A DNA stretch of 51,388 bases from RGIG1918 sp964570895 (GCA_964570895.1 CAZMZD010000009.1:1-51388), one strand, 5' to 3'. Shown: positions 29,712 through 40,072, numbered from the stretch's first letter. Translations and numbers: made by a program. Notes: generated from the sequence alone by a model not told the origin.

Positions 29712-31758
29712 TTTTATACTCCCAAATTTTATTAATTAAATTAAATATTTTCCCAAAGTCTTCCCTGCTGTCTTCAAAGTCTGCCTTTTTAAACACTATA
29801 TCACACTTTTCCCATTTTGAAAAATTGGTTTTAAGCTCGCTTTTGATTGCTTTTTGGGTGAAGACGGTAACGTTTTTATCTATTTCCGGCGTGAAGAGCC
29901 ATCTGTGCATATACTTTTCATCTTCAAGAGTTAGGCTTGTTGTTTGTTTTGTGTTTTTGATAAAGCCAAGTTCTGTTATTTCATCATAAAAACCGCATTC
30001 TTTAGCTTCTCTAAGGTACATCAGGCAATATTTTTTGGTTTCTTGAAGATTGCGCGAAGTATCAATTTCAAATTTTAAAATGTCTGACATAACAGGCAAA
30101 TATACACAAAAATCTGCGCCTTTATCTTTTTCGCTAATAACTTCAATTGCGCCAAAATGACTGTCCGTTAGGTGTTTTGTAATAGATAAACCAAGCCCGA
30201 TTCCGCCAACTTTTCTTGAGAGAGTATTTTCGATTTGAGAAAATTTATCGAAAATCTTTGCTATATTTTCTTTCTCTATCCCAACGCCCGTGTCTTTTAC
30301 GGATATTTTTATATAATCCCCAATAATTTTTGTTTTTGGCATGATTAAATTATCTTTATTGATTTTGCCTGCGTTTGTTTTAGTGACATTAACTTCAATT
30401 TTTCCGCCTTTTGAGGTGAATTTTAGTGCGTTTGATATAAGGTTGGATAAAATCTGTTCTATTCTTCTTGAGTCTACATAAAGTTTTGGCAAGTTTTCTT
30501 CAAAATTAAATTTGAGTTCAATCCCTGCATTTTCGGCACTTTTTGTAAAAGTTTCTCTAACAAGCTCAAGTGAAGGTATAATTTCGCATTGTTTGAAATC
30601 GATATCCATTTTTCCTGTTTGCACTCTTGATAAGTCGAGCAAATCTTCAATAATATCTGATAAGCGGAGCATATTTCTTTTTGCCATTTTGATAAAGTTT
30701 TCAGCGTCTTTGCTTATTTCACCGGCTTCTCCGGATAACACAATCTCTAAACTGTTGTTAATTGGTGTAAGAGGTGTTCTTAATTCATGCGACACGATTG
30801 AAACAAATTCAGATTTAATTTTTTCAAGTTTTTCAAGCATGACATTTTTTTCAATAATTTCTTCATACAATTTTGCACTTCTAAGCGGAAGCGGAATTTG
30901 ATTTGCAATCGTTTGAAAACAAGTTTTATCTTCAGTTGTAAAAGGCTTTTGCCTATATATTTCAATAATTCCAAAGAAATCTTCCCCGACTTTAATTTCA
31001 GAAGTTAATTTATCAAAATTAAAAACTTTGAGGTCATAAATTTGCGCAGAATTTCCTGTGTTTTGAATTAAATTCACATTTTTTAATTCAATTTCGTAAG
31101 GAAGACTCTCGGTCGAATACAGGTTTTTATATTCCAAAAGAAGCCTCAATTGAAGTGCGTCTTTTAAGCTTTCGGTCGGCTGATGAAGTGAATTGATGTA
31201 AATATCTGCAAATTTATCTTTGTTAAATACAAGTAGGGTTGCAACATCAAAATTTAAAGTTTTCTCAAGCCCTTCGAGCATGATTTTGCAAAGTTTCTCT
31301 CTGTTTAATGTTCCCGCTAGGCGCGAACTTGTGTTGTAGAGCGCATTTAGAGAATACAAATTTTTTGAAATTTCTTTATTGTTTTTATCTAATTCATCGA
31401 GCGAATTTTTAATTTTAAGATGAGAATTAATTGTGCCTTCTAAAATATTTTCTCTTATAGGCTCAAGCACAAAACCATCAACTTGATCTAAATAATCCGG
31501 CTCATCAAACGCGCCAATAACAAGAAGAACTTGGATATTAAACCCTTTGAAATCGGCTTTAATTTTTCTTGTGATAAGCTCTGCTTGCGGAAACTTTGTG
31601 TCAATAATTATAATATCCGGCATAAACTCTTGGATTTGAGTGAATATCGAATCATCGCTTCCATGTGAAAACAAACAGCAGTGCCCCTTGTCTTCAAGAG
31701 AGTTTGTGCAATTAAAGAGTTTTTTAGTTTCTTCGGTTATTATAAATATATTAGACAT
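29704..31758 (-). CDS. Hybrid sensor histidine kinase (receiver-GAF-HisKA-HATPase)
   Basis: 684 residues. Residues 1-115 form a receiver-like domain (Asp53 in IIIIDTKFP). A linker helix leads to a GAF-like sensor (~135-290, LYNTSSRLAGTLN...). HisKA has the H box FVSIVSHELRTPL (His324). HATPase has NLISNALKFTSKGG, DTGVGIEKENIAKIFDKF and GIGLGLSITK. About 115 residues after the ATPase (ETKKYCLMYLREAKECGF onward) are of unknown fold. No transmembrane segment, so it is a cytosolic sensor. A TACAAT ends six bases before the ATG. Confidence 0.92.
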   Translation of the reverse strand: MSNIFIITEETKKLFNCTNSLEDKGHCCLFSHGSDDSIFTQIQEFMPDIIIIDTKFPQAELITRKIKADFKGFNIQVLLVIGAFDEPDYLDQVDGFVLEPIRENILEGTINSHLKIKNSLDELDKNNKEISKNLYSLNALYNTSSRLAGTLNREKLCKIMLEGLEKTLNFDVATLLVFNKDKFADIYINSLHQPTESLKDALQLRLLLEYKNLYSTESLPYEIELKNVNLIQNTGNSAQIYDLKVFNFDKLTSEIKVGEDFFGIIEIYRQKPFTTEDKTCFQTIANQIPLPLRSAKLYEEIIEKNVMLEKLEKIKSEFVSIVSHELRTPLTPINNSLEIVLSGEAGEISKDAENFIKMAKRNMLRLSDIIEDLLDLSRVQTGKMDIDFKQCEIIPSLELVRETFTKSAENAGIELKFNFEENLPKLYVDSRRIEQILSNLISNALKFTSKGGKIEVNVTKTNAGKINKDNLIMPKTKIIGDYIKISVKDTGVGIEKENIAKIFDKFSQIENTLSRKVGGIGLGLSITKHLTDSHFGAIEVISEKDKGADFCVYLPVMSDILKFEIDTSRNLQETKKYCLMYLREAKECGFYDEITELGFIKNTKQTTSLTLEDEKYMHRWLFTPEIDKNVTVFTQKAIKSELKTNFSKWEKCDIVFKKADFEDSREDFGKIFNLINKIWEYKIG

Positions 31759-31813
31759 AATTATATTGTATACGGCATGGAGCCGTTTGGCACATTTGTA
31801 ATATAACTTAAAT

Positions 31814-33601
31814 CTACAATATATTTGAAGTTACGCTGAAGTGAACTCTCATATTAGAATGGTCTTCAGGTTTGCGGCCAACAGGAACACCAAAGTATAC
31901 GTTTCCTGATAAGTATTTAGTAAGTTTTAATACTAAACCGCCGCCAACGCCCATTATATAGTTGGAGTCTTCTGAAGAATATCTGTCGCCATACCAACCG
32001 ATATCATAGAAAGCTGCAAGCCTGATTGCATCATCAACAAAATAAGCTTTTTCAGGAAGCATTCTTCTTAAGAATGGGATTGGAAATCTAACTTCAGCGG
32101 AAGCTGTAAGACCATAGTCACCAAGCAGTGTTGCTTCTTGATAACCTCTAACTGATGCGATACCGCCAACTTGTAATTTTTCACTGTACCAAACATCTCT
32201 GTTTGTCCATTGTCCGTTAACTTGGAAAATACCAAGAGAACGCCATGGGAGAACTTGCAATCTTGTTAAGTTACCGGATAATTTGATAGCTTTGTTGCAT
32301 GGCAAGCTTTTATCGTGTTCAAAGCTGTATCCTGGGCCGGAGTAGTATGATGATTTAGCGTCAAACCAAGGTACACCAAAGCTTGCACCAACATTACCTA
32401 ACCATTTGCCGTAAAAGTCATCTTTGATGTTAGATAAATTTACACGAATGTTTCTGGTTTTGTATGGGAAGCCAAGGTCTTGCTTGCTGCCTGATGTCAT
32501 ATGTGTTGTTTTTGTGTTTCTTAAGTCAAACGAAACATCGCCATACATTTTGTAATTTTCAGTTTCAATTAATCTTCTTGAAAGACCTACGAAGAATGAA
32601 TGTGATTTACCCTTGATATCATCAAGCCCCATATAGTCGCCCAAGCGGGTTCCTGAATATGAATAACCAAGGTTTAATTTAGTTTCTTTTTTAGCGATTG
32701 GCACTGTGTATAAAATAGCTTCGCTTGTTGTTCTTCTTGCAAGAGAAGTGATTGATAATAATTGATCGCCAAAGCCCGTTAAGTTATATAACCCGCCAAA
32801 AATTGTAAATCTGTTTAAACCAACGGCGGATTGACCTTGGTTGTCAAATCTTAAGCCAAAATCGAGCGGAAATCTGTCTTTTGCTTCAAAATTCATATCG
32901 GTATATTCAACGCTTTCTTCGTTATCTTGAAGAGTAACTGCGCCTTTGATGTAGCCGATTGAGTTCATTTCGCTCAAGGCATTTTGAGAATCTCTAATGT
33001 TTAAAATGTTGCCTTGAATAATATTATTGTCTTCTAGGAATTGTTTTGTAATATATTTATCGCGCGCCCATTTGTTTCCTTCAAGGGTTACGTTTCCGTA
33101 TTTGCCTTCGATAATATTAATTTCAATGTCGCCGGTGTTGATGATTTGTGGCGGAACATAAGCAAAAGATGTAATGTAGCCTGCGTCGTGGTACATATCA
33201 GTGATTTTTGCCGCAATTTGCATAACATCAGATAAAGTTACTTCTGTTTCTATAAGGTCGCAAACTAGGTGGAGAAGTTCGTCTTCGGTGAATACGGTGT
33301 TTCCTTTATAGTGAACTGAATTGAGAATGAAAGCTTTTTCCGCGTTTGGAAGGTTATCCATTTCTTCTGTAACCTTCTTTTCCATTGTTATTGCTTCATC
33401 GGCGTTTTGTTCTTTTTCTGCACGTTTCTTTTCTTCATATTGTTGCATTTGAATAAAGTTTTTTTGGTCAATAACCCCTGGGTCAAATGAACCAACGCCT
33501 GCTGTAGAATATGGGTCAACAACGGCCAAAGTAGTTGATGTATATGCACTTACACTGAGTGCAAAAGCGCATAATAATAGTTTTAAACGCGTATTTCTCA
33601 A
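31814..33601 (-). CDS. Two-partner secretion outer-membrane transporter (TpsB / FhaC type)
   Basis: 595 residues starting at TTG with GGGAG six bases upstream. Signal peptide 1-26. An N-terminal helix region rich in Lys/Glu (~45-85) is followed by POTRA domains (~88-235; FILNSVHYKGNTVFTEDEL, VPPQIINTGDIEINIIEGKYG). The C-terminal part is a 16-strand barrel; GGIASVRGYQEATLLGDYG matches the VRGY region of the L6 loop that plugs the pore. It exports the TpsA protein encoded divergently at 33799-36918. The last residue is Leu rather than the more common Phe. Confidence 0.92.
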   Translation of the reverse strand: MRNTRLKLLLCAFALSVSAYTSTTLAVVDPYSTAGVGSFDPGVIDQKNFIQMQQYEEKKRAEKEQNADEAITMEKKVTEEMDNLPNAEKAFILNSVHYKGNTVFTEDELLHLVCDLIETEVTLSDVMQIAAKITDMYHDAGYITSFAYVPPQIINTGDIEINIIEGKYGNVTLEGNKWARDKYITKQFLEDNNIIQGNILNIRDSQNALSEMNSIGYIKGAVTLQDNEESVEYTDMNFEAKDRFPLDFGLRFDNQGQSAVGLNRFTIFGGLYNLTGFGDQLLSITSLARRTTSEAILYTVPIAKKETKLNLGYSYSGTRLGDYMGLDDIKGKSHSFFVGLSRRLIETENYKMYGDVSFDLRNTKTTHMTSGSKQDLGFPYKTRNIRVNLSNIKDDFYGKWLGNVGASFGVPWFDAKSSYYSGPGYSFEHDKSLPCNKAIKLSGNLTRLQVLPWRSLGIFQVNGQWTNRDVWYSEKLQVGGIASVRGYQEATLLGDYGLTASAEVRFPIPFLRRMLPEKAYFVDDAIRLAAFYDIGWYGDRYSSEDSNYIMGVGGGLVLKLTKYLSGNVYFGVPVGRKPEDHSNMRVHFSVTSNIL

Positions 33602-33798
33602 TTCCTTCTCCCTTCTGGAATAGTTTTTCTTACTATAAATATATGATACACATGCTAAATAAGCAAGCCCCGTAACAAAATGTTAAAGTTTGTAACTATT
33701 TTTGCAATTTTTTGGCAAAAAAAACGCTTCATCCGTTTTTTTTAGTGTAGAATTATCTCACGCAAATTATATTAGAAGAAATAAAGAAGGGGAAAACA

Positions 33799-36700
33799 AT
33801 GAAAAACAGGATTTTCGGACTATTTTTAATCACCGCCTTCATGTCATGCCAGCTTCCGACATTTGCTGCACTTGAAGGAGTGGTTCCTGATTTAAACAAA
33901 ATTACAGGTGGTACCGTAACAGGCACTACTAATGGTTTAGACATAAGAGCAACGAGTGGTAAAAATGGCGTTGTCCAAAGCGATTGGAACTCTTTTAACT
34001 TGGGTTCGGATAAAGAAGTTAACCACATTTTTACAAATTGGTCACAAACATTTATTCATAATGTTTTAGATAAAAACCCATCTCAAATTTATGGTACTTT
34101 AAAACAAACTTCTTCAGACCTTACAAAAGATTATGCGGGAACAGGTAAAGTTTTCTTAATTAACCCAAACGGCATTTTGTTTGGCGATGGTGCAAATGTT
34201 AATTTAAACGCATTTACTGCAACAACATTTAAACCTGAAAAACTCCAAAATCTTGGCGATATGACAGCTGCTGAATTAAGCGCATATAATAATAATCTTA
34301 AAAATTATTTTGGTCCGGATATCAATATTAAATTCTCAAGCACAGATGATAAAATTGGTGCATTAATTAAATTAGACAATGCTAAATTTAACATTGATAA
34401 AACTGCAATCATTGCAGCAAAAGACATTGAAGTTGTAAATGGTTCAGAAATCATTACAAACATTGACTACAACTTCTCTTCAGACTTAGCAAACAAACCG
34501 CTTAACTTTGACCAATCGTTCAGCAACGTAAAACTTGCAACAGGCGGCGGCGTTGAAGCTAGCTACAAATTAAACGGCTATGTTTATAACGAAGACTTCT
34601 CAGTTGCTAAAGGTTTAGATGGCGTTGATTATAACATCACAATCGGCAGCACTGATGTAAACGATAATACTTATATTGAATCAGGTAACATCCTTCTTAA
34701 AAACCGCGGTGTAACTTACGATAAAACTCAAGAAACACCGGCCGGTTCAGAAGGTTCAAACATTTTGGTTCAAAACTCTTCACTTATCGGCAATAAATTA
34801 ATCAAAAACGCAACAGGTGATATCGATATCACAGGTAACAACCATGTAAAAATCAAAAATTCATTATTAAGAACATATAACACTCACGAAGAATTAAATG
34901 AAAACGCTAACACAAATGATCAAAAAGGCGGCGAAATTAATATCATCGGTGGTGGAAATGTTTTAATTGATAAGTCAACTCTTCAAACAGCATTCTCAAC
35001 AAAAGACACTGCGGCAGTTGGCAGAACTCAAAAACCTGGTGACATTCAAATTCACTCAGTATACGGAAACGCTGATATTAACGCTTCAGAACTTTTATCA
35101 AGAGGTAATATCAGAATTAAATCAGCACTTAATTCAAATGTTACTAACTCAAACCTAATTGCTTCTAACCCACAAGCAAATCTTGCAAAAGATATTACAA
35201 TTGAATCAGGTAACGATGTAAACATTGGCAACACTTTAGTTGATGCTGCAATGGGTAACATTAAAGTTAAAGCAGCTAAAAAACTTAATGTATATAAAGA
35301 CGCAAATGGCGCAGTTGGCAACCGCTCAATTATGTACGCAGGAAAAGACATCAGCCTAATTGCAGAAGATACATTAATTCAAAACACAAACTTAAGCTAC
35401 AACAACTTAGCATTATATGATGTAGATACAGAAGCTGAAAACAATGTAACAGTTAAAGACAACTCTACATTCGAAAAAAGAAACGCAGCTGAAGGCGAAG
35501 GTATCACAATCGATGTTAGAGGTAAATTAACTCTAGATAATGCAAAAATGAAAAAAGCAGTTGTGACAGAAGCCGGAAAAGGCACTTGGGCAGCTAATGC
35601 AGATAACCAAGACAAACTTTCTTTAGTTGCAACAAAAGATATTGATGTAATCAACAATTCAAATGTAACTTCAAAATCAGATATCAACATTACATCTAAA
35701 AACGAAGGTTTCCACTTCTTCGACTCTAAATTAAATGCAGAAAATAATATTGCAGTTAATATTAAAAATGCGTTTATCGCTAAAAATGCAACAGACCGCA
35801 CAGGTATTTCAATGGACTCAACTGCTGAAATGAACGCTAAAAATGTTGTAATCACAACAAAAGGCGACACAAGCAATATTGAATTTGCTCAAGAACCACT
35901 TGAAGCAATCAAACATACAAACTCACTTGCTCTAAACTCTGAAAAAGCAAATGTTAAAATCAATGCAACAAAAGATTTAACAATGAACAACACAAGCTTA
36001 ACAGCAGAAAACGGCGTTGTTAGAGTTTACGGCGCAAAAGCAATCACAATGAACAATGGTTCAATGAAATCAAAAGCAAACACAATAATCACTGAAGCCG
36101 GCGACATCAAAGGTGATATCAATCTTAACAACGGCGCATTCCTAGCTTATGCAGGCGTTGGCGAAGGCAAAGATGATGCACAAATCCTTGCAACTAAAAA
36201 CTTCAACAACGATGTTGACCTTAAATTATCAAATGTTGCAAACCGTGACGCAGGCGTTAATATCGGTGGTAAAGTTGTAACACTTGACGCTAAAGACAAT
36301 GTTCTTTCAATCTCAAGAATTGTATCAAACAAATTGAACCTTGATGCAAACGATAAATTCATCGCAGCAAAAACAACACTCACTGCTGACGACATCGCAG
36401 GACTTGACCAACCTGCAGCAAACACAAACCCTGAAACTTTACCAGGGGGCAATGCTGAAGGCAGAGCATATATCGAAGTTAAAGACTTCGGCGGCTTCAA
36501 CTTAGACCCAACTGCATACTCAATTGATGAAAACGGTAACTATGTAGGGTTCTATACAGCAAGCTATATGCCAACAACATACGAAGGTCAAGACGCTCAC
36601 GCTAAACACTTCATTGACTTACAAGGTCAAACAGGCGATGAAAAATTCTTACTAGTTTACACTAAAATCAACGGATTTGACGATACTCCTCCAGCACCAA

Positions 36701-36918
36701 TCGTGCCAGATCCAAATCCAAACCCAGGGGTAACACCAGATACAACTTCGAATGATATCGATGTTATTAAAATCCCAAGACCAACTGAAATCCACGGTTT
36801 ACCTGAACCAATAACAAACTCAATCACAGACCCAACAGTTGGAATGGTAGCGGCAGCGGCAGCAATTACATTCGATGATGACAATGACTCTGAAGAACTT
36901 ATAAGAGTGGTTGAATAA
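33799..36918 (+). CDS. Two-partner secretion exoprotein (TpsA, filamentous-haemagglutinin-like)
   Basis: 1039 residues, signal peptide 1-24, ribosome site AAGGGG. Residues ~25-160 form the TPS domain that its TpsB recognises, with NPNGILFG (122-129) and a preceding segment on SDWNSFNLG. Residues ~200-870 are a beta-helix of irregular ~20-residue turns rich in Asn, Thr and Lys. A Pro-rich linker (APIVPDPNPNPG, ~970) leads to a C-terminal ~50 residues that include an Ala-rich hydrophobic stretch (MVAAAAAITF) and an acidic end, which may anchor it. No toxin or CDI-type C-terminus is seen and no immunity gene follows. Adhesion is the likely role. Confidence 0.92.
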   Translation: MKNRIFGLFLITAFMSCQLPTFAALEGVVPDLNKITGGTVTGTTNGLDIRATSGKNGVVQSDWNSFNLGSDKEVNHIFTNWSQTFIHNVLDKNPSQIYGTLKQTSSDLTKDYAGTGKVFLINPNGILFGDGANVNLNAFTATTFKPEKLQNLGDMTAAELSAYNNNLKNYFGPDINIKFSSTDDKIGALIKLDNAKFNIDKTAIIAAKDIEVVNGSEIITNIDYNFSSDLANKPLNFDQSFSNVKLATGGGVEASYKLNGYVYNEDFSVAKGLDGVDYNITIGSTDVNDNTYIESGNILLKNRGVTYDKTQETPAGSEGSNILVQNSSLIGNKLIKNATGDIDITGNNHVKIKNSLLRTYNTHEELNENANTNDQKGGEINIIGGGNVLIDKSTLQTAFSTKDTAAVGRTQKPGDIQIHSVYGNADINASELLSRGNIRIKSALNSNVTNSNLIASNPQANLAKDITIESGNDVNIGNTLVDAAMGNIKVKAAKKLNVYKDANGAVGNRSIMYAGKDISLIAEDTLIQNTNLSYNNLALYDVDTEAENNVTVKDNSTFEKRNAAEGEGITIDVRGKLTLDNAKMKKAVVTEAGKGTWAANADNQDKLSLVATKDIDVINNSNVTSKSDINITSKNEGFHFFDSKLNAENNIAVNIKNAFIAKNATDRTGISMDSTAEMNAKNVVITTKGDTSNIEFAQEPLEAIKHTNSLALNSEKANVKINATKDLTMNNTSLTAENGVVRVYGAKAITMNNGSMKSKANTIITEAGDIKGDINLNNGAFLAYAGVGEGKDDAQILATKNFNNDVDLKLSNVANRDAGVNIGGKVVTLDAKDNVLSISRIVSNKLNLDANDKFIAAKTTLTADDIAGLDQPAANTNPETLPGGNAEGRAYIEVKDFGGFNLDPTAYSIDENGNYVGFYTASYMPTTYEGQDAHAKHFIDLQGQTGDEKFLLVYTKINGFDDTPPAPIVPDPNPNPGVTPDTTSNDIDVIKIPRPTEIHGLPEPITNSITDPTVGMVAAAAAITFDDDNDSEELIRVVE

Positions 36919-36933
36919 CTAACAAAGATGATA

Positions 36934-36962
36934 AAAGGCAGGGATTAATTCCCTGCTTTTTT
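36934..36962 (+). terminator. Terminator of tpsA
   Basis: GCAGGGA / TCCCTGC stem around TTAAT, followed by TTTTTTTAT. It starts 16 bases after the stop codon. Confidence 0.9.
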
Positions 36963-36991
36963 TATTTTATTTTTTAATATATAATTAACCT

Positions 36992-39052
36992 ATGTTGAGT
37001 AAGATTTATAAGTTTATATTTGCAATATTATTTTTTGCGTGCGCAAATGCGGTTTGGGCACAAACTGAATATGACGCTAAACTTCAAACGGCGCAAGAAG
37101 GCTATATGAAAGCGGACGGTAATGCAGAGCTTGTTAAATATAGAAATGATTGCAAAAAATTATATCTAAAAAATTATTCATACTACAAAAAAACAGGCGA
37201 TTTTGATAATGCCGCAAAAAGCCTTATGGGTGCTTTGAGCTTTATGAAGCCGGACACTCGCGAATATATAGCGTATGAAAAAAAACTAAATGAAACACTG
37301 AGTAAAGCGAACATTTTATTTGAGTCTGATGAAGATAAATTAAATTTAGCTTGGGTTTTGAATAAAGAAAATAATAATTATCCCGCAAAATATGTTTTAT
37401 CAAAAATAAGCGAAGCCCAAGCGGATAATTATAAATTTTATGAAATTTCAGGTGATATATACTTTGCTATTAAAAAATATAATTTAGCGGAAGAAGGCTA
37501 CAGCAGATCGCTTTCTTTGAATGATAAAAACAATTTTTTGAATTTAAAATTTGCACTTATGTATGACTTTAGAGGCGAGCAAGCGAAAGCTTGCGAGCAG
37601 TATAGAGCTGCGCTTGAAGGCACGCAAGACGCAAACATAATTAAAACTATAATCTCTGTTTTTGAAGATAAAGTTGCACGCGATCCGAACAATCAAAACG
37701 CGTATGAGATTTTAGGAACGGCTTACGCGCTTATCGGAGAAAACGCAAAAACTTATTCTCTATATTCAAAAGCTCTTGAAATCAAGCCTGACGATGTTTT
37801 TTTAAGATATATTTTAGCAAACTTTTTGCATAACATTGGGCAATCTGAACGTGCAATTGAAATATATAATTCAATTTTGGATAACGATATTTACGAACAG
37901 CAAATCCGTGCAGGTAAAGCAAAATGCTTGGTTAAGCTAAACAGACAAAAAGAAGCAATGAAAGAATATCAAACAATTCTTTTATTCTATCCAAATTCGC
38001 AAGAAGCAAAATACGGCATATATCAAATTTTGAAAGACAAAAAAGAGCCACTGCAGATTATGCATGCTTTTTATCCCCTGAACAATAATTTCCGTCCATC
38101 AGCAGAGTTTATTGCAAATTTTGCAGACGAACTTTTAATTTTAAATAACACAAAAGAAGCTGAAAAATATTATCTTCTTGCTTATTCCGTTAATCCAAAA
38201 AGCAAACAAGTGCTTGTAAAATTGTATAATTTCTATGCACTTAGTGGTAAAGACAATATTGCTGATGGCTACATTGAAAAAGCTTATTCTCTCTATCCAA
38301 AAGACAAAAAAGTTATTGAGTTTTACACTCTTGCAAATAAAAGTTTAATTGATAAAAAAATAACTCAAGCTTTGTCTTATATCAGTGAAAAGCAGTATAA
38401 AATGGCGTATGATACATATAATCAAATTAGCCCAAAATCTGATGATATATATTTTGCAATGGCAAATTGCATGAAAATGGCGGGCGACACTAAACTTTCA
38501 ATTGAAAACTACAAAAAAGCGCTTGAGATTAACAAAAATAATTTTAATGCCACATACGCCCTTGCAATGGTTTATTATGAAAAAAATGATTTAGATAATG
38601 CACGTGTTTATCTTCAAAAATCTCTTAAAATTGAGCCAAAAAATGTTCCTGCAAGAACTTTGTTGAATGTCGTTGTGCAAAAGCAAACAGACGATATTTT
38701 AAACGCGGCATTTATGCAAAACGATTTGAAAAATTATAAAAAAGCAGATGAAATCATTGAAGCAGGGCTTAAAAAAATTCCTGATAATGCTGAACTTTAT
38801 TATTTTAAAGGCAAAAATAAAGAAGACGCAGGCGAAGTTTTATCTGCAATTAGAGAATATGAAAATTCGATTAAAGCAAATTCAGAGTTCACAATGTCTT
38901 ATTACAGGCTTGGCGTTTTGTATGAAAAAATAAACGACAAAAAGAAAGCGCTCGAAGCTTTTGAAACATTCTTGAGTAAAAACGCTGACCTTAAAGAAGA
39001 AAATTCATATGCGCTAGAGCGGGTTGAAGTGCTCACAAGAGAAGTGTATTAA
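36992..39052 (+). CDS. Secreted TPR-repeat protein
   Basis: 686 residues with a signal peptide (IFAILFFACANAVWAQ). The rest is a chain of TPR units, clearest at ~150-330 (ISGDIYFAIKKYNLAEEGYSRSL, YALIGENAKTYSLYSKALEIKPDD) and ~490-680 (MANCMKMAGDTKLSIENYKKAL, LALAMVYYEKND-type, YRLGVLYEKINDKKKALEAFE). TPR proteins serve as scaffolds, and the signal peptide places this one in the periplasm or on the cell surface. TATAAT ends six bases before the ATG and no ribosome site is visible. rsgA starts two bases after the stop. Confidence 0.88.
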   Translation: MLSKIYKFIFAILFFACANAVWAQTEYDAKLQTAQEGYMKADGNAELVKYRNDCKKLYLKNYSYYKKTGDFDNAAKSLMGALSFMKPDTREYIAYEKKLNETLSKANILFESDEDKLNLAWVLNKENNNYPAKYVLSKISEAQADNYKFYEISGDIYFAIKKYNLAEEGYSRSLSLNDKNNFLNLKFALMYDFRGEQAKACEQYRAALEGTQDANIIKTIISVFEDKVARDPNNQNAYEILGTAYALIGENAKTYSLYSKALEIKPDDVFLRYILANFLHNIGQSERAIEIYNSILDNDIYEQQIRAGKAKCLVKLNRQKEAMKEYQTILLFYPNSQEAKYGIYQILKDKKEPLQIMHAFYPLNNNFRPSAEFIANFADELLILNNTKEAEKYYLLAYSVNPKSKQVLVKLYNFYALSGKDNIADGYIEKAYSLYPKDKKVIEFYTLANKSLIDKKITQALSYISEKQYKMAYDTYNQISPKSDDIYFAMANCMKMAGDTKLSIENYKKALEINKNNFNATYALAMVYYEKNDLDNARVYLQKSLKIEPKNVPARTLLNVVVQKQTDDILNAAFMQNDLKNYKKADEIIEAGLKKIPDNAELYYFKGKNKEDAGEVLSAIREYENSIKANSEFTMSYYRLGVLYEKINDKKKALEAFETFLSKNADLKEENSYALERVEVLTREVY

Positions 39053-39053
39053 T

Positions 39054-40034
39054 ATGCAGGGGCAAGTTTTTAAAATACATTCTGATTTTTATTATGTAAA
39101 TAATAATGGCTCTGTTTTTGAATGCAAACTTCGCGAAAACATCAAAAAGCAAAAAATTGATGTCTGGGTGGGGGATTATGTTGAGTTTGAAAACGGGGCA
39201 ATAAGCGCGCTTTTAAATAGAAAAAATCAAATTGGAAGGCCGCATGTTGCAAACATCGACACTCTTCTTATAGTTTCAGCGCTTAAAGAACCGGAGCTTA
39301 ATTTAATTCAGCTGAACAGATATTTAATTTTTGCAAAATATTATAACATTCAAACTGCAATTTGCTTTAATAAAGAGGATTTAGAGGAAAACCTCGGTTT
39401 TGAAAAGGACATAATGAAATTATATTCCGACCTTGGCTATGACATATTTTTTACATCAGCAAAAGAAGAAACAGGAATTTTGCCGCTAAGAAAATATTTA
39501 AAAGGAAAATTGACTGCCTTCGCTGGTGCTTCAGGAGTTGGAAAATCAACGCTCATAAATGTTTTGGCGGGTGAAAATTTAAGAAGAACAAACCTTGTGA
39601 GCGATAAAACAAAAAGAGGAATGCACACAACGCGCCACGTGGAAATTATCGAAAAAGACGATATGAAAATTGTGGATACCCCCGGGTTTTCGCAAGTGCC
39701 GTTTGACTTTTTAACGCCAGAAGAACTTGTTAAGCTTTTTGATGATATTGTAATCTACACCCAAGACTGTAAGTTTAAAAATTGCTTGCATAAAGACGAA
39801 GCGCATTGTGCCGTGATTGATAACAAGGATAAAATCGGCACTTTAAGGTATGAAAGTTACTTGAAATTCCTTGAGGAAGCACTTTCTTACAGGGAAAAAA
39901 TCAAAACAATAAGCATTAAAAAAGAGGCAAATTTTAAAGAACATCAAGGAAAATTTGCTCCTAAAATTTCAACAAAGAAAAGAGAAGACTCAAGGAGAAA
40001 GGTCAAACAGACGATTTTAGACGAGCTCAATTGA
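39054..40034 (+). CDS. rsgA: Ribosome small-subunit-dependent GTPase A
   Basis: 326 residues from the ATG at 39054, chosen because it follows the TPR stop codon directly; an earlier in-frame start lies inside that gene and gives an unusual N-terminus. OB fold (~1-65), circularly permuted GTPase with NKED (106-109), GASGVGKS (158-165) and DTPGFS (208-213), and the C-terminal zinc site C239, C244, H246, C252. It helps the late maturation of the 30S subunit. The ~50-residue basic tail is slightly longer than usual. Confidence 0.96.
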   Translation: MQGQVFKIHSDFYYVNNNGSVFECKLRENIKKQKIDVWVGDYVEFENGAISALLNRKNQIGRPHVANIDTLLIVSALKEPELNLIQLNRYLIFAKYYNIQTAICFNKEDLEENLGFEKDIMKLYSDLGYDIFFTSAKEETGILPLRKYLKGKLTAFAGASGVGKSTLINVLAGENLRRTNLVSDKTKRGMHTTRHVEIIEKDDMKIVDTPGFSQVPFDFLTPEELVKLFDDIVIYTQDCKFKNCLHKDEAHCAVIDNKDKIGTLRYESYLKFLEEALSYREKIKTISIKKEANFKEHQGKFAPKISTKKREDSRRKVKQTILDELN

Positions 40035-40059
40035 CAATAAGCTTTGTCTTATATATTAT
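40031..40059 (+). promoter_or_regulatory. Promoter of tRNA-Cys
   Basis: TTGACA (40031-40036), 17 bases, TATTAT (40054-40059); a TATAAT overlaps three bases further on with a 20-base spacer. It overlaps the rsgA stop codon. The tRNA starts 13 bases after the -10. Confidence 0.65.
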
Positions 40060-40072
40060 AATAAATGTATTT

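Noticed and set aside
33684..33711. TAAAGTTT and TGTTAA/TGTAAC half-sites upstream of tpsA
   Set aside because: They look like the composite promoter, but no CGATAW box follows at any reasonable distance and the order of the boxes is different.
33799..36918. CDI-type toxin at the end of the TpsA protein
   Set aside because: No toxin-like domain, no VENN-like boundary motif and no small immunity gene downstream.
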